Below are positions 1 to 10,781 of a stretch of 64,000 nt of DNA, one piece after another. The notes under the pieces were generated by a model that saw only the letters and a list, made by a program, of their open reading frames with translations, had not been told where the DNA came from and did not search any database. The position numbers and the translations under genes are program-made. Source of the DNA: Candidatus Williamhamiltonella defendens (GTDB lineage Bacteria; Pseudomonadota; Gammaproteobacteria; Enterobacterales; Enterobacteriaceae); assembly GCF_900699045.1 (NCBI RefSeq), contig NZ_CAADHL010000001.1, forward strand, positions 62,001-126,000, in the 5' to 3' direction. Each line of letters opens with the position of its first letter. Within the stretch, counting starts at the first letter, position 1.

Positions 1-382
1 AGGGATGGTACCCTCACTGGCGATGGGGTTAGCCACATTTTTGGCTAAACAAAAATTTGAAACCAGCGAACGAGAAGCAGGGAAAGCTGCTTTGGTGTTG
101 GGTTTGTGTTTTGTTTCTGAAGGTGCGATTCCCTTTGCAGCCAGAGATCCAATGAGAGTCTTGCCCTGCTGTATCGCAGGGGGCGCTTTAACCGGCGCGC
201 TCTCTATGATGTTTGACGCAAAATTAATGGCACCACATGGTGGATTATTTGTTTTAATTATTCCAGGTGCGATTCATCCTGCAATCCTTTATTTAGTGGC
301 TATTTTGGCTGGCACAGTATTGACTGGAATACTTTATTCTATTTTAAAATCGCGGAATGCACCTCTAGTCCCAGATGCTTAA
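1..382 (+). CDS. fruA: PTS fructose-specific transporter FruA (EIIBC), C-terminal part
   Basis: C-terminal about 127 residues of the membrane IIC domain of the fructose phosphotransferase permease, which imports fructose as fructose 1-phosphate. The frame is open from base 2 and has no start here, so the gene begins before the window. The segment carries the hallmark run SEGAIPFAARDPMRV followed by hydrophobic helices and APHGGLFVLIIPGAI, matching the FruA C-terminus closely. It ends in a short hydrophilic tail. No frame damage is seen in the visible part. Partners fruB and fruK, if present, lie to the left. Confidence 0.93.
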   Translation, partial: GMVPSLAMGLATFLAKQKFETSEREAGKAALVLGLCFVSEGAIPFAARDPMRVLPCCIAGGALTGALSMMFDAKLMAPHGGLFVLIIPGAIHPAILYLVAILAGTVLTGILYSILKSRNAPLVPDA

Positions 383-493
383 TTTTAAAAAATTTTTAAA
401 AATGATTTTTTAAAGTACTGAGATTGTTTTCATCGATCTTTAACAGAGACATTTTTAGTTATCCCTTCTACAGAACAAGATAAAGAACCTTCA

Positions 494-1723
494 ATGTTTT
501 CAGAAAAGCGCTTTAATATTAAAAAATCTCATAAATTAGATAAGGTTTGTTACGATATTCGTGGCCCTGTCTTAAAAGCTGCGAAACGTCTTGAAGAAGA
601 AGGGCATCATATTTTCAAGCTTAATATCGGCAACCCAGCGCCTTTTGGTTTCAATGCGCCCGAAGAAATTTTGGTCGATGTGATTTGTAATTTGCCGACG
701 GCTCAAGGTTACTGTGATTCCAAAGGGCTGTATTCCGCTCGTAAAGCCATCATGCAACATTATCAATCCCGAAATATGCACCATCTCACAGTAGAAGACA
801 TCTACATTGGAAATGGCGTCTCAGAGCTGATTATTCAATCTATGCAGGCGTTATTAAATACTGGGGATGAAATGTTGATCCCTGCGCCAGATTATCCCTT
901 GTGGACAGCAGCGGTTTCTCTTGCAAATGGAAAAGCGGTTCATTACCTCTGTGATGAAGGCGCTGATTGGTTTCCAGATCTGTGCGATATTCGTCGTAAA
1001 ATTACGTCTTCTACGAAAGGGATTGTTATTATTAATCCTAATAATCCAACAGGATCAGTATATAGTAAAGCTTTATTATCAGAGATTGTAGAGATCGCCC
1101 GTCAGCATGATTTAATCATTTTTTCAGATGAAATTTATGACAAAATTCTTTACGATGGCGCGCGGCATCATTCTATTTCAGCTTTAGCGCCTGATTTGTT
1201 TACAGTGACCTTTAACGGATTATCGAAAACCTACAGAGTAGCTGGATTTCGACAAGGTTGGATGGTATTACATGGGCCTAAAAAACACGCAAAGGGCTAT
1301 ATTGAAGGTTTGGAGATGTTAGCCTCGATGCGTTTGTGTGCCAATGTACCGATGCAACATGCGATTCAGACGGCCATAGGGGGCCATCAAAGCATTAACG
1401 AATTGATTCAACCTACGGGCCGTTTGTACGAACAAAGAGAAATGGCATGGCATCTGATCAATGAAATTCCTGGATTATCTTGTACTAAACCCGCTGGCGC
1501 ACTTTATATGTTCCCCAAATTGGATACAAAACGGTTTCATTTATACGATGATCAAAAAATGGTCTTAGATCTGCTTTTACAAGAGAAAGTCTTATTAGTG
1601 CATGGTGGGGCTTTTCATTGGCCCGAGCCCGATCATATGCGTATCGTTATTTTACCCGCCGTTAATGAATTAGCTCAGGCTATTAAAAAAATAAAACAAT
1701 TTTTATCTTCTTATCGTCAATAA
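494..1723 (+). CDS. alaA: Glutamate-pyruvate aminotransferase AlaA
   Basis: 409 residues, about the length of E. coli AlaA (405). Class I/II PLP aminotransferase making alanine from pyruvate and glutamate in the cytoplasm. Visible family motifs: N-terminal KLNIGNPAPFGF, INPNNPTG around residues 180-187, SDEIYDKILYD, and the PLP-lysine motif FNGLSKTYRVAGFRQGW near residues 240-257, with the Schiff-base lysine in SKTYR. The C-terminal GALYMFPKLD is also present. The gene stands alone between fruA and thrS, with about 110 bases on its left. It looks intact. Confidence 0.95.
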   Translation: MFSEKRFNIKKSHKLDKVCYDIRGPVLKAAKRLEEEGHHIFKLNIGNPAPFGFNAPEEILVDVICNLPTAQGYCDSKGLYSARKAIMQHYQSRNMHHLTVEDIYIGNGVSELIIQSMQALLNTGDEMLIPAPDYPLWTAAVSLANGKAVHYLCDEGADWFPDLCDIRRKITSSTKGIVIINPNNPTGSVYSKALLSEIVEIARQHDLIIFSDEIYDKILYDGARHHSISALAPDLFTVTFNGLSKTYRVAGFRQGWMVLHGPKKHAKGYIEGLEMLASMRLCANVPMQHAIQTAIGGHQSINELIQPTGRLYEQREMAWHLINEIPGLSCTKPAGALYMFPKLDTKRFHLYDDQKMVLDLLLQEKVLLVHGGAFHWPEPDHMRIVILPAVNELAQAIKKIKQFLSSYRQ

Positions 1724-1845
1724 ATAAAACTTTTTTAAAAACTGTAGACTAGTAAAACTGTCACTAAAACGCGCAATAAATCAATCACACTCCAGTTGTG
1801 GTTTTTTAACGAGGTCTATTATTTTTTCTCACTAAGGAACAGAGA

Positions 1846-3762
1846 ATGCCGGTTATTACCCTGCCTGATGGCAATACACGTCATTATGAACAAGCGCTTT
1901 CTGTACTTGATGTCGCCTTCGACATTCATCCTCATTTAGCTAAATCCTGCGTTGCGGGTCGTTTTAATGGTCAATTGATCGATGCCTGTGATTTGCTCAG
2001 TGTCGATGGAAAACTTAAAATTATTACTCCTTCAGATGACGAGGCGGTCGAAATTATTCGCCATTCTTGTGCGCATTTATTAGGTCATGCGGTAAAGCAA
2101 CTCTGGCCAGAGACAAAAATGGCCATAGGCCCTGTGATAGAAAATGGCTTTTATTACGATTTAGACATTGAAAGCCCTTTGAAACAGGAAGATTTAGAGC
2201 TTTTAGAAAAACGAATGCACGAACTGGCGCATAAAAATTACACAGTGATCAAAAAAAAAGTCAGCTGGCAAAAAGCGCGAAATACTTTTTCTAAACGAGG
2301 TGAATCTTACAAAATCGCCATTTTAGATGAAAATATTGATAGCCGCGATCAGCCAAACTTGTATTTTCATGAAGAATATATCGACATGTGTCTTGGCCCT
2401 CATGTTCCAAATATGAGCTTTTGCCATTACTTCAAATTACAAAAAATCTCTGGTGCCTATTGGAGAGGCAATAGAAAAAATAAAACATTACAACGCATTT
2501 ACGGCACAGCTTGGAGCAATAAAAAACAACTGGATGCTTATTTAAATAGATTAGAAGAAGCCACCAAACGTGATCATCGAAAAATCGGTAAGATACAGGA
2601 TCTATATCATTTCCAAGAAGAAGCGCCAGGCATGGCGTTTTGGCATGAAAACGGTTGGATAGTGTTTCGTGAATTGGAAATTTTAATACGTGAAAAACTA
2701 AAAGAGTACGAATATCAAGAAGTGAAAGGCCCATTCATGATGGATCGCGTGCTCTGGGAAAAAACAGGGCATTGGGAAAATTACAGCGAACATATGTTTA
2801 CTACCTTGTCTGAAAATAGAGAATACTGCATCAAACCTATGAACTGCCCAGGACATCTCGAAATATTTAAGCAAGGCCTGAAATCCTATCGTGATTTACC
2901 CTTGCGAATGGCTGAATTCGGCAGTTGTCATCGTAATGAACCTTCTGGAGCCTTGCACGGTCTAATGCGCGTCAGAGGATTTACTCAAGATGATGCGCAT
3001 ATTTTTTGTACAGAGAAACAAGTACGCAAAGAAGTCAGCAATTGCATCAAAATGACTTATGATATCTACCAGACCTTTGGCTTTCAAAAAATCGCTGTAA
3101 AGCTATCGACCCGTCCAGAAAAACGGATTGGTTCAGACAAAATTTGGATGAAAGCAGAAGAAGATTTAGCATCTGTGTTAAAAGAGCAAGGAATGACCTT
3201 TGAATTACAGCTAGGAGAAGGCGCTTTTTATGGTCCAAAAATTGAGTTTACGCTCTATGATTGTTTGGATCGTGCTTGGCAGTGTGGTACTGTGCAGCTC
3301 GATTTTTCATTACCTGTTCGATTAAATGCATTTTATATTGATGCAAACAGTGAACGTCAGGTACCGGTGATGATTCATCGTGCAATTCTCGGTTCAATAG
3401 AGCGTTTTATAGGGATCTTGACAGAAGAGTATGCTGGTTTTTTTCCAGTTTGGCTGGCGCCAATACAGGTAATACTGATCAATATTACGGAAAAACAGTC
3501 TGATTATGTCAGAAAAGTATCAAAAAACTTGCAACAGTTGGGCATTCGGGCAAAAGTAGACTTGAGAAACGAGAAGATTGGCTTTAAAATCCGCCAGCAT
3601 AGTTTATATAGAATTCCATATATATTAGTTTGTGGTGATAAAGAGGTTGAATCAAATCAGATTGCCGTTCGTACTCACAGTGGCAAAGATTTAGGATCTT
3701 TTTCTGTTAACGTATTCGCAGACAAGCTACTGGAAGAAATCAGTAGCCGTTGTCTTCATTAA
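1846..3762 (+). CDS. thrS: Threonyl-tRNA synthetase
   Basis: 638 residues against 642 in E. coli. Cytoplasmic class II synthetase that charges tRNA-Thr. Domain order: TGS domain (about 1-62), editing domain with the [16 protein letters not shown] motif (73-88), catalytic core with KPMNCPGH holding the zinc cysteine near residue 334, and a C-terminal anticodon-binding domain with [13 protein letters not shown]. Start chosen at ATG 1846, with AAGGA at 1834-1838 as ribosome binding site. Its stop lies 16 bases before the ATT start of infC, so the two are co-transcribed. In E. coli ThrS represses its own mRNA through a leader that mimics tRNA-Thr. The 120-base leader here was not folded. Confidence 0.97.
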   Translation: MPVITLPDGNTRHYEQALSVLDVAFDIHPHLAKSCVAGRFNGQLIDACDLLSVDGKLKIITPSDDEAVEIIRHSCAHLLGHAVKQLWPETKMAIGPVIENGFYYDLDIESPLKQEDLELLEKRMHELAHKNYTVIKKKVSWQKARNTFSKRGESYKIAILDENIDSRDQPNLYFHEEYIDMCLGPHVPNMSFCHYFKLQKISGAYWRGNRKNKTLQRIYGTAWSNKKQLDAYLNRLEEATKRDHRKIGKIQDLYHFQEEAPGMAFWHENGWIVFRELEILIREKLKEYEYQEVKGPFMMDRVLWEKTGHWENYSEHMFTTLSENREYCIKPMNCPGHLEIFKQGLKSYRDLPLRMAEFGSCHRNEPSGALHGLMRVRGFTQDDAHIFCTEKQVRKEVSNCIKMTYDIYQTFGFQKIAVKLSTRPEKRIGSDKIWMKAEEDLASVLKEQGMTFELQLGEGAFYGPKIEFTLYDCLDRAWQCGTVQLDFSLPVRLNAFYIDANSERQVPVMIHRAILGSIERFIGILTEEYAGFFPVWLAPIQVILINITEKQSDYVRKVSKNLQQLGIRAKVDLRNEKIGFKIRQHSLYRIPYILVCGDKEVESNQIAVRTHSGKDLGSFSVNVFADKLLEEISSRCLH

Positions 3763-3765
3763 CTT

Positions 3766-3781
3766 GGAGGAAAAAAGTATT
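3766..3781 (+). promoter_or_regulatory. infC ribosome binding site with ATT start codon
   Basis: A strong GGAGG at 3766-3770 is followed after eight bases by ATT at 3779-3781, then codons for KPGKRV, which align with MKGGKRV of E. coli IF3. No ATG exists in a usable place. E. coli infC also starts with AUU, and this allows IF3 to reduce its own translation by rejecting non-canonical starts. The TTG at 3764 overlaps the ribosome binding site and is not credible as the start. Confidence 0.88.
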
Positions 3782-4339
3782 AAACCCGGAAAAAGAGTTC
3801 CATTAGCGCGTCCTAATCGTATTAATAAAGAGATTCGCGTCTCAGAAGTCCGTGTAACGGGCATAGAGGGAGAGCAAATTGGCATTGTCAGTATTGCTGT
3901 TGCTCTACAAAAAGCGGAAGAAGCCGGCGTCGACTTAGTAGAAATCAGTCCGAACGCAGATCCACCTGTTTGTCGCATTATGGATTACGGCAAATTTCTT
4001 TATGAAAAAAGCAAATCAATTAAAGAGCAGAAAAAAAAGCAACGTGTCATTCAGGTGAAGGAAGTCAAGTTTCGTCCTAGCACCGATGAAGGGGATTATC
4101 AGGTTAAATTACGCAACCTGACTCGATTTTTAGAAGAGGGCGATAAAGCAAAAATCACTTTACGTTTTCGTGGACGCGAAATGGCGCATCAACAAATTGG
4201 GATGGCCATGCTGGAACGTATTCGTGTAGATTTATGTGAATCTGTAAATAGTATTGCTCTTGTTGAATCTTTTCCTGCGAGAATTGAAGGCCGGCAAATT
4301 AGTATGGTGCTTGCGCCAAAAAAAAAGCAGCAGGGCTAA
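3779..4339 (+). CDS. infC: Translation initiation factor IF-3
   Basis: 186 residues if started at ATT 3779 (E. coli 180). IF-3 binds the 30S subunit, keeps subunits apart and proofreads initiator tRNA and start codon. The N domain has [16 protein letters not shown] and the linker region [23 protein letters not shown]. The C domain has [12 protein letters not shown] and ends [11 protein letters not shown] short insert (CESVNSI, about residues 150-157) precedes the conserved ALVESFP. The gene sits between thrS and rpmI as in all Enterobacterales. The ATT start implies the conserved autogenous control. Confidence 0.96.
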   Translation: MKPGKRVPLARPNRINKEIRVSEVRVTGIEGEQIGIVSIAVALQKAEEAGVDLVEISPNADPPVCRIMDYGKFLYEKSKSIKEQKKKQRVIQVKEVKFRPSTDEGDYQVKLRNLTRFLEEGDKAKITLRFRGREMAHQQIGMAMLERIRVDLCESVNSIALVESFPARIEGRQISMVLAPKKKQQG

Positions 4340-4430
4340 AATCGAAGTGACGGGTTATGAGGTCATAGCCTGTTTGCCTGGTCTGTTAACATAAAAATTG
4401 ACTAAAAGTCATCAAAAGTGAGTGATATTA

Positions 4431-4628
4431 ATGCCAAAGATTAAAACAGTGCGCGCAGCGGCGAAGCGCTTTAAAAAAACAGCCAGCGGTGGCTTCAAAC
4501 GTAAGCACGCGTATCTTCGTCATATTCTGACTAAAAAATCTACCAAACGTAAACGTCAGTTACGTCCTAAAGGGTTGATATCTCAAAATGATATCACTTC
4601 AGTCGTAGCCTGTTTGCCTTACGCATAA
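4431..4628 (+). CDS. rpmI: Large ribosomal subunit protein bL35
   Basis: 65 residues, exactly the E. coli L35 length. Very basic protein of the 50S subunit: [17 protein letters not shown] at the N-terminus and ACLPYA at the end. ATG 4431 is chosen over an upstream GTG (4422) because MPKIKT is the invariant family start. The Shine-Dalgarno region is weak (AAAAGTGAG), consistent with translation governed by the L20-dependent control known for this operon in E. coli. Confidence 0.96.
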   Translation: MPKIKTVRAAAKRFKKTASGGFKRKHAYLRHILTKKSTKRKRQLRPKGLISQNDITSVVACLPYA

Positions 4629-4667
4629 CCTATTTTTTATGTTAAATATATAGACTAGGAGAAGCCA

Positions 4668-5024
4668 ATGGCTCGAGTCAAACGCGGCGTGGTTGCACGT
4701 GCACGCCACAAAAAAATATTAAAACAGGCAAAAGGCTACTACGGTGCACGCTCTCGTGTATATCGTGTTGCTGTTCAGGCTGTAACAAAAGCAGGGCAAT
4801 ATGCCTACCGTGACCGTCGTCAACGCAAGCGTCAATTTCGTCAACTGTGGATCACACGTATTAATGCAGCCGCTCGTGAGCACGGTCTATCTTATAGCTG
4901 CTTGATTAATGGTTTAAAGAAATCCTTTATTGACATTGATCGTAAAATGCTAGCAGATATCGCGGTTTTTGATAAACCCATCTTCTCTGCCTTGGCTAAA
5001 AAAGCAAAAAAGACTTTAGTGTAA
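4668..5024 (+). CDS. rplT: Large ribosomal subunit protein bL20
   Basis: 118 residues, as in E. coli. L20 binds 23S rRNA early in 50S assembly and, in E. coli, represses rpmI-rplT by binding the infC-rpmI mRNA. The basic N-terminus [16 protein letters not shown] and the globular C-terminus are conserved. ATG 4668 has the good ribosome site AGGAGAAG. A hairpin terminator follows 22 bases after the stop. Confidence 0.97.
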   Translation: MARVKRGVVARARHKKILKQAKGYYGARSRVYRVAVQAVTKAGQYAYRDRRQRKRQFRQLWITRINAAAREHGLSYSCLINGLKKSFIDIDRKMLADIAVFDKPIFSALAKKAKKTLV

Positions 5025-5046
5025 TTTGAGATTAACAAATCGTTTC

Positions 5047-5071
5047 AAAAAGGGAGCTGGTCTCCCTTTTT
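5047..5071 (+). terminator. Rho-independent terminator/attenuator between rplT and pheS
   Basis: Inverted repeat AAAAAGGGAG / CTCCCTTTTT around a five-base loop, ending in a T run, 22 bases after rplT and about 95 bases before pheS. In E. coli the equivalent hairpin is the pheST attenuator, preceded by the leader peptide PheM. No Phe-rich leader ORF lies between rplT and this hairpin, so it may act as a plain partial terminator here. Confidence 0.75.
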
Positions 5072-5164
5072 CCGTTGAACCATTTTAAAATAAATGGCGT
5101 TTTTTAAATAACCTTCTACTTGCAGGCCCTGCTTTCTGCATACTCGCAATATCAAGAGAAAATA

Positions 5165-6148
5165 ATGACAGATCTTTCAGATTTTACGGCGAATGCTCAA
5201 AAAGAAATAAAAAACGCTCAAAATACAGAGGCATTAGATCTAATACGAGTCTCTTATTTCGGCAAAAAAGGATATTTTAATATTCATATGGCTTCTTTGA
5301 GTCAGTTATCGGTTGAAGATAAGCCTGCCGCAGGCCGTGTCATTAATCAAGCCAAAAAGCAAATACAACAATGGCTTGATATTCGAAAAAAAACACTACA
5401 ATCTGAGTTGTTAGCTCTGCGTTTATCTTCTGAAATCCTTGACGTCTCATTGCCAGGTCGCCGATTACAACATGGCGGGCTCCATCCCGTGACACTGACA
5501 ATTCAACGCATTGAACATTTTTTTAAAAAATGGGGATTTTCCGTCGAATCAGGACCAGAGATCGAAGACAGCGAACATAATTTCGATGCCCTCAACATTC
5601 CTCATCACCATCCGGCTCGCACAGAGCAGGATACCTTTTGGTTTGATAGTGAGCGACTATTAAGAACTCAGACTTCTGGTGTCCAAATTCGTACCATGAA
5701 AAAAAAAGGCCCTCCCATTAGAATCATCTCGCCTGGACGCGTTTATCGTCATGATTACGATCAAACACACACCCCCATGTTTCATCAAATGGAAGGATTA
5801 ATCCTCGATTCAGACATCAGTTTTGCAAATTTAAAAAACACCTTGCAGTGTTTTTTACAGTATTTTTTTCAAAAAGATCTTCCGACTCGTTTTCGTCCTT
5901 CTTATTTTCCATTTACTGAGCCTTCCGCAGAAGTTGATATCATGACCCAAAATAGTCAATGGCTTGAAGTATTAGGCTGTGGCATGGTGCATCCGAATAT
6001 ACTAACCAACCTGCATATTGATCCTGAACATTATTCAGGTTTTGCATTTGGAATTGGGATAGAACGTTTAGCTATGATAGCTTACGGTGTGACGGATTTA
6101 AGGGCTTTTTTTGAAAACGATGTCCGTTTCCTTAAACAGTTTAAATAA
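5165..6148 (+). CDS. pheS: Phenylalanyl-tRNA synthetase alpha subunit
   Basis: 327 residues from ATG 5165, equal to E. coli PheS. The earlier in-frame start at 5120 would add 15 residues not found in the family. Catalytic subunit of the alpha2-beta2 enzyme that charges tRNA-Phe. Coiled-coil N-terminus (1-90), then the class II core: [50 protein letters not shown] (motif 2) and [13 protein letters not shown] (motif 3). pheT starts 13 bases after the stop. Confidence 0.97.
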   Translation: MTDLSDFTANAQKEIKNAQNTEALDLIRVSYFGKKGYFNIHMASLSQLSVEDKPAAGRVINQAKKQIQQWLDIRKKTLQSELLALRLSSEILDVSLPGRRLQHGGLHPVTLTIQRIEHFFKKWGFSVESGPEIEDSEHNFDALNIPHHHPARTEQDTFWFDSERLLRTQTSGVQIRTMKKKGPPIRIISPGRVYRHDYDQTHTPMFHQMEGLILDSDISFANLKNTLQCFLQYFFQKDLPTRFRPSYFPFTEPSAEVDIMTQNSQWLEVLGCGMVHPNILTNLHIDPEHYSGFAFGIGIERLAMIAYGVTDLRAFFENDVRFLKQFK

Positions 6149-6161
6149 GGCATTGATTTTT

Positions 6162-8561
6162 ATGAAATTCAGCGAATTTTGGTTACGGGAATGGGTGCAG
6201 CCTGAAATTAATACAGAAATATTAATCGAACAACTCACTATGGTCGGTTTAGAAGTAGAAACCGTTGAACCTGCCGCGCCTCCTTTTTCTGGTGTGCTGA
6301 TTGGTCATGTGCTGGAATGCCATCCTCATCCGAATGCTGACAAATTAAAAGTCACTAAAATTCATCTGGGACAAGATAGATTATACGATGTTGTCTGTGG
6401 TGCCCAAAATTGCCGGCCAGGCTTAAAGGTCGCGATTGCCACAGTAGGCGCTGTGTTACCCGGATCCTTCAAAATAAAAAAAACAAAACTCAGAGGTATA
6501 ATCTCTGAGGGCATGCTGTGTGCTTTTGATGAACTTGGGATCCCATCAGATGAAACAGGCATTATTGAGTTGCCTGAGAACGCGCCAATTGGGATAAGTT
6601 TTCGCGAATGGCTGCATCTTGATGACAATATTTTTCAAATCAATGTGACCCCGAACCGTTCTGATTGTTTAAGTATTTTAGGAGTGGCACGTGAAATCGC
6701 CACAATCAACCGCTTACCTTTGCTTGAACCCAATATCAATAAGGTCACAGAAAAGATTCAGGAAAAAAGATGGATTAGGGTAGAAGCCCCTGAGGCTTGT
6801 CCTCGTTATCTGGGACGAGTGATAAAAGGGATCTGTGTTAAAGCAAAAACGCCTTTCTGGATGCAAAAAAAACTTAAGCGTAGTGGCTTACGTTTGATTG
6901 ACCCCGTTATAGATGTCACTAATTACGTACTTTTAGAACTTGGACAACCGCTCCATGCGTTTGATTTAGAAAAAATCGAACACGAAATTATTGTGCGTTG
7001 GGCAAAAAAAGGGGAAGAACTCACTTTACTTGATGGCCGTACCCTACATCTGAATCCGAAAACACTGGTGATTACAGATCACACCAAAGTCTTAGCATTA
7101 GCAGGCATTTTTGGCGGTCAGAATTCTGGGATCACTGAACAAACCGAACACCTTTTTTTGGAATCCGCCTTTTTTCACCCGACAGCGATTGTGGCTCAGG
7201 CTCGTCAGTATGGATTGCAAACAGAGGCGGCTCATCGTTATGAACGAGGTGTTGATCCTCAGTTACAATATAAAGCGATTGAGCGTGCAACTCAGTTATT
7301 GATAGAGATTTGTGGAGGTGAAGTCGGGCCAATTATTGATGTCAGCAGCCCAGCCATACTCTCTAAAACACAACATATCACCCTGCGCAGCACAAAATTA
7401 GATCGTTTACTGGGCTATCAGATTAAGTTTGATCAGGCACTAGATATTTTGCAGCATCTTGGTTTTCAAATTCAAGAAAAAGAACATACGCAAGGGGCCT
7501 ATCGTTTGCAATTGAGGCCACCTAGTTGGCGTTTTGATATCACTCTCGAAGAAGATGTGATAGAAGAAATCGCCCGTATTTATGGGTATCACCGTATTCC
7601 GGAGACACCCATAAAATCGGAGCTATCTATCGGGTCATCTTCTCAAAACGAATGCGCCCTCACTCGATTTAAAACATTGTTAACAGATAGAGGGTACCAA
7701 GAGGCCATCACTTACAGTTTTGTTGATCCTAAAATTCAATTGCTCTTGCATCCTGATGAAGACGCTCTTTTTTTACCTAATCCGATTTCTGCTGATATGT
7801 CTGTCATGCGATTATCGCTCTTAACTGGCCTGCTTTGTGCCGTCGTTTACAACAAAAACCGACAACAAACCACTCTACGCCTTTTTGAAAGCGGGTTACG
7901 TTTTATTCCGGATAGCTCTCAACCTTTAGGAGTTAAGCAGGAGCAAGTACTTTCAGGCATAATCACGGGGAAACGTTTTCCAGAACATTGGGATTTTTCA
8001 AGCCAGCCTCTTGATTTTTACGATATGAAAGGGGATTTGGAAGCGCTTGTAGATCTGAGCGGAAAATTACCTCTGATCCAATTTAAAGCGGAACCTCATT
8101 GCGCTTTACATACAGGGCAAAGCGCCGCTTTGTATCTCAACGAAGAAAAAATAGGATGGATGGGACTCATCCATCCGAAATGTGCTCAAGCGTTAAGTCT
8201 CAAAGAGAGCCCACTCGTGTTTGAAATAGAATGGAGAAAATTAACAGATTCTGTGACACCATATGTTAAAAAAATCTCGTGTTTCCCTTCTAATCGCCGA
8301 GATATTGCGATCATTGTTGATGAGAAGATCCCTGCGGAAGAAATATTAAAAGAATGTAGAAAAGTTACCGTAAATCAGATAGTTGATGTAAACTTATTTG
8401 ACCTTTATCAAGGTGAAGGGGTAAGTAAGGGCTATAAAAGTCTTGCTATCAGTTTAGTGGTGCAAGATGCAGAGCACACGCTAAAGGAAGATGAGATCGC
8501 TGCTACCGTTGCGACATGTGTATCGGCTTTAAAAAAGAAATTTCAAGCATCCTTGAGGTAA
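6162..8561 (+). CDS. pheT: Phenylalanyl-tRNA synthetase beta subunit
   Basis: 799 residues from ATG 6162 (E. coli 795). The start [12 protein letters not shown] is the family start, so the upstream in-frame codons are ignored. Contains the EMAP-like tRNA-binding domain (about 40-148, [14 protein letters not shown]), the B3/B4 editing region, B5 domain, a class II-like core and the C-terminal ferredoxin-like anticodon-binding domain (about 705-799, [10 protein letters not shown]). Works with PheS. ihfA begins five bases after its stop. Confidence 0.97.
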   Translation: MKFSEFWLREWVQPEINTEILIEQLTMVGLEVETVEPAAPPFSGVLIGHVLECHPHPNADKLKVTKIHLGQDRLYDVVCGAQNCRPGLKVAIATVGAVLPGSFKIKKTKLRGIISEGMLCAFDELGIPSDETGIIELPENAPIGISFREWLHLDDNIFQINVTPNRSDCLSILGVAREIATINRLPLLEPNINKVTEKIQEKRWIRVEAPEACPRYLGRVIKGICVKAKTPFWMQKKLKRSGLRLIDPVIDVTNYVLLELGQPLHAFDLEKIEHEIIVRWAKKGEELTLLDGRTLHLNPKTLVITDHTKVLALAGIFGGQNSGITEQTEHLFLESAFFHPTAIVAQARQYGLQTEAAHRYERGVDPQLQYKAIERATQLLIEICGGEVGPIIDVSSPAILSKTQHITLRSTKLDRLLGYQIKFDQALDILQHLGFQIQEKEHTQGAYRLQLRPPSWRFDITLEEDVIEEIARIYGYHRIPETPIKSELSIGSSSQNECALTRFKTLLTDRGYQEAITYSFVDPKIQLLLHPDEDALFLPNPISADMSVMRLSLLTGLLCAVVYNKNRQQTTLRLFESGLRFIPDSSQPLGVKQEQVLSGIITGKRFPEHWDFSSQPLDFYDMKGDLEALVDLSGKLPLIQFKAEPHCALHTGQSAALYLNEEKIGWMGLIHPKCAQALSLKESPLVFEIEWRKLTDSVTPYVKKISCFPSNRRDIAIIVDEKIPAEEILKECRKVTVNQIVDVNLFDLYQGEGVSKGYKSLAISLVVQDAEHTLKEDEIAATVATCVSALKKKFQASLR

Positions 8562-8566
8562 TTAAG

Positions 8567-8869
8567 ATGACCATTACTAAAGCTGATATTTTAAATGATG
8601 TATCTGAAAAATTTGGTTTAGAGCCGAAAGAGAGTAAAGATCTTTTAGAATTATTTTTAGAAGAAATACGTTGTATTCTAGGGGATGAAGAGTGCTCTGA
8701 GCTTAAATTTTCTGGTTTCGGTAATTTTAATTTAAGAGATAAAAAAGCACGACCGGGCCGTAATCCAAAAACCGGCGAAGATGTTCTTATTAAAAAACGC
8801 AGAGTCGTTACTTTTCATGCAGGGTTAAAATTAAAAACGTTGATTGAGTACAGTAATAAAATGCAGTAA
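8567..8869 (+). CDS. ihfA: Integration host factor alpha subunit
   Basis: 100 residues (E. coli 99). DNA-bending nucleoid protein that forms a heterodimer with IhfB. HU/IHF fold: two N-terminal helices (MTITKADILNDVSEKFGL), then the beta arm with RPGRNPKTGEDVLIKKRRVVTF, including the proline that inserts into DNA. Start set at ATG 8567, since the upstream in-frame ATG at 8516 lies inside pheT. The gene is intact although the neighbouring nucleoid condensin genes are dead. Confidence 0.97.
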   Translation: MTITKADILNDVSEKFGLEPKESKDLLELFLEEIRCILGDEECSELKFSGFGNFNLRDKKARPGRNPKTGEDVLIKKRRVVTFHAGLKLKTLIEYSNKMQ

Positions 8870-8899
8870 GTTAAAAAATAACCAATAAATTGGTTGAAC

Positions 8900-10226
8900 A
8901 TAAGTGAAATTTTTCAAAGCATAACCGAGAGGGTCAGCTTAATACGACAAAATCATTTTTCTATTATATTGCTACCTGATTGCTTTGCTCTTCTTGTAGC
9001 GATTGCGACTTTAAATATCGAGCGATTGGATGGAGAAATCAGCGCAGGTGATCTGATAGACATTTTTATCTAGCCAATAAAGACGTCGCACAAACTCATT
9101 AAAATCCGTTAATTCGTGCCAATAATGCTATTAATGATATGGTTCACCAGCGTTTACTCAGTCGTTTTACAACTCTACAGGCAGAAGATTATGCAATTTA
9201 TCGCTTAACCATTTTGGGTATTAGCATCACAGATTATGATATTCGTCAAAAAGAATTTTTGACATTACGTCTTTCGATACAACTGTTAGTAATGGCCAAA
9301 GAAATAGAGCAAGCAGCGAATGTTTCATAAAAAATGCGACGGAAAGAAGATTACTGGCGCCAGTATGATTTCGCTACTTTGAAATACTCTGTATTAGACA
9401 TGCTTGACTATATTGATATGACCCAACGAGCGATGGATGAGCATAAAATAGTATCAAAAAAGAGGGGGCTGCCTACATCAAGGCTAGCGTACGGCAATTG
9501 CCAGCTGCGAGATACTGCTGTCCGAAACGTCTATCATCTTACTCGAGTTACAAGATACTTTAGAGGAAGCGGGAGATCAGATTCAAACACACTTGTTACG
9601 GATTCAATCTGCTGCGATGAATCGCTCTGAATTAGAGTACATTGATAAACTTATTTTTACTTTGCAACCCAAACCAGATCGCACCATCAGTTGGGGTCAA
9701 TAATCTATTGATTTATGGATTGGCTATGTATGATTGTCATGTGTATAAATTTATTCGAACTGCGATTGATATTAATAAAAATCAAGTCTTTGCGCAAATA
9801 TTGCGTCGTTCGATACAGAAATATTTTTATCATCCTTTGGCATTAACCTTTTCTGATGCTCTGCGTTTATTAAATATACGTGATCAACAATCATCCAGAC
9901 TCTCTAATATAGAGTCCATAGGAGAGCTTCCCTCGGAACTCAAATTTGAAGTATGTCATCTGATCAGAAGCAAGCTGATCTGGCTCATTGAAAAGGCCTT
10001 GATGGTGTATCAACAAAAATCGATTCCTCTTCATTTAGGGAAAATACTAAGAGATTATCTTGCAAAATATCTAGTTTCTCAACATTTTGAGGTGGCTCTG
10101 ATCTTGGTTGATCGCGCCCTACAACTTAGCGTGGCTTCAGAAGATTTTTCTGGATTATCAGTTTAATGATTGCCCATTAATGATTATGGAGCACAAGTGC
10201 AGGCACATGTCATCGATCAATATTGA
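8900..10226 (+). pseudogene. mukF: Remnant of chromosome partition kleisin MukF
   Basis: The full span of MukF (about 440 residues) can still be followed in broken frames. Segments that match include FALLVAIATLNIERLDGEIS (near 9000), the block 9139-9330 with [20 protein letters not shown], a block around 9350, then KFIRTAIDINKNQVFAQ near 9750 and the C-terminus ending in VQAHVIDQY with TGA at 10224-10226. The start codon appears as ATA at 8900-8902 where MukF has ATG, codon 58 is TAG, and at least four frame changes follow. MukF is the kleisin of the MukBEF condensin. No product is possible. Confidence 0.9.
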
Positions 10227-10745
10227 ACACATTATGCCAGTGAAACTGGCACAGGATTTATCGAACTCATTATTCCCGAATGTAGACAGCTAACTACGTT
10301 TAGGAAGACATGTAGGAATGGATGAATTAGAAAATTACTGTTTTTGATAGATTTTCAAGAGCCATAGAGACATTTTACTGTCGATATCACATTGAATTAA
10401 TTCGCGCACCTGAAGGTTTTTTATTTACGGCCTCGTTTCAGTACCCTGATCCCCGCTCCGTGTTGCCAGCATCAGATATGATCTTGGGTAAAATTTTATG
10501 TTATCTATATCTCAGTCCTGAGCGTTTAAACAATCATGGCATCTTTAGTGATGCAAGAGCCTTATAAAGAATTAATTACCCTTTCTGATAAAAACTGTTC
10601 AAATTTAGATAAACAAAAATTACAAGAAAGAGTCAGCACTTCTCTTAACCATTTGAGGTGGCTCGCATTGGTTAGAAAAATTTTTCAAAATAATAAACAC
10701 GTTCATCTCTTTGGTCTAACAGGTTTTTCCGGAGAACTGTCCTAA
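10207..10745 (+). pseudogene. mukE: Remnant of condensin accessory protein MukE, truncated
   Basis: Starts at ATG 10207 overlapping the end of mukF, as in E. coli. The first residues MSSINIEHIMPVKLAQDLSN match MukE, then an in-frame TAA follows NVDS. Further matches in changed frames: LRLGRHVGMDELEN (about 10290), ELIRAPEGF (about 10400), KILCYLYLSPERL (about 10490) and DKQKLQERVSTSLNHLRWLA (about 10610). The C-terminal third and the whole of mukB (about 4.4 kb in E. coli) are missing before ldtD. Confidence 0.88.
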
Positions 10746-10781
10746 TGCTTTTGAGTATTCAGAAAAAATAAAAATAGATTG

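Noticed and set aside
572-784. Minus-strand open frame of 70 codons inside alaA
   Set aside because: Antisense shadow of a well-supported gene; no protein-like features. The same applies to the many minus- or plus-strand frames inside ribosomal and TCA genes.
5094-5111. Mini-frame MAFFK as a possible pheST leader peptide
   Set aside because: It lies downstream of the terminator hairpin, too short and wrongly placed to control it; no ribosome site seen.
8880-8895. AACCAAT/ATTGGTT inverted repeat after ihfA as a terminator
   Set aside because: The loop would be only two bases, and on the plus strand no T run follows; on the minus strand a T run follows but there is no gene to terminate.
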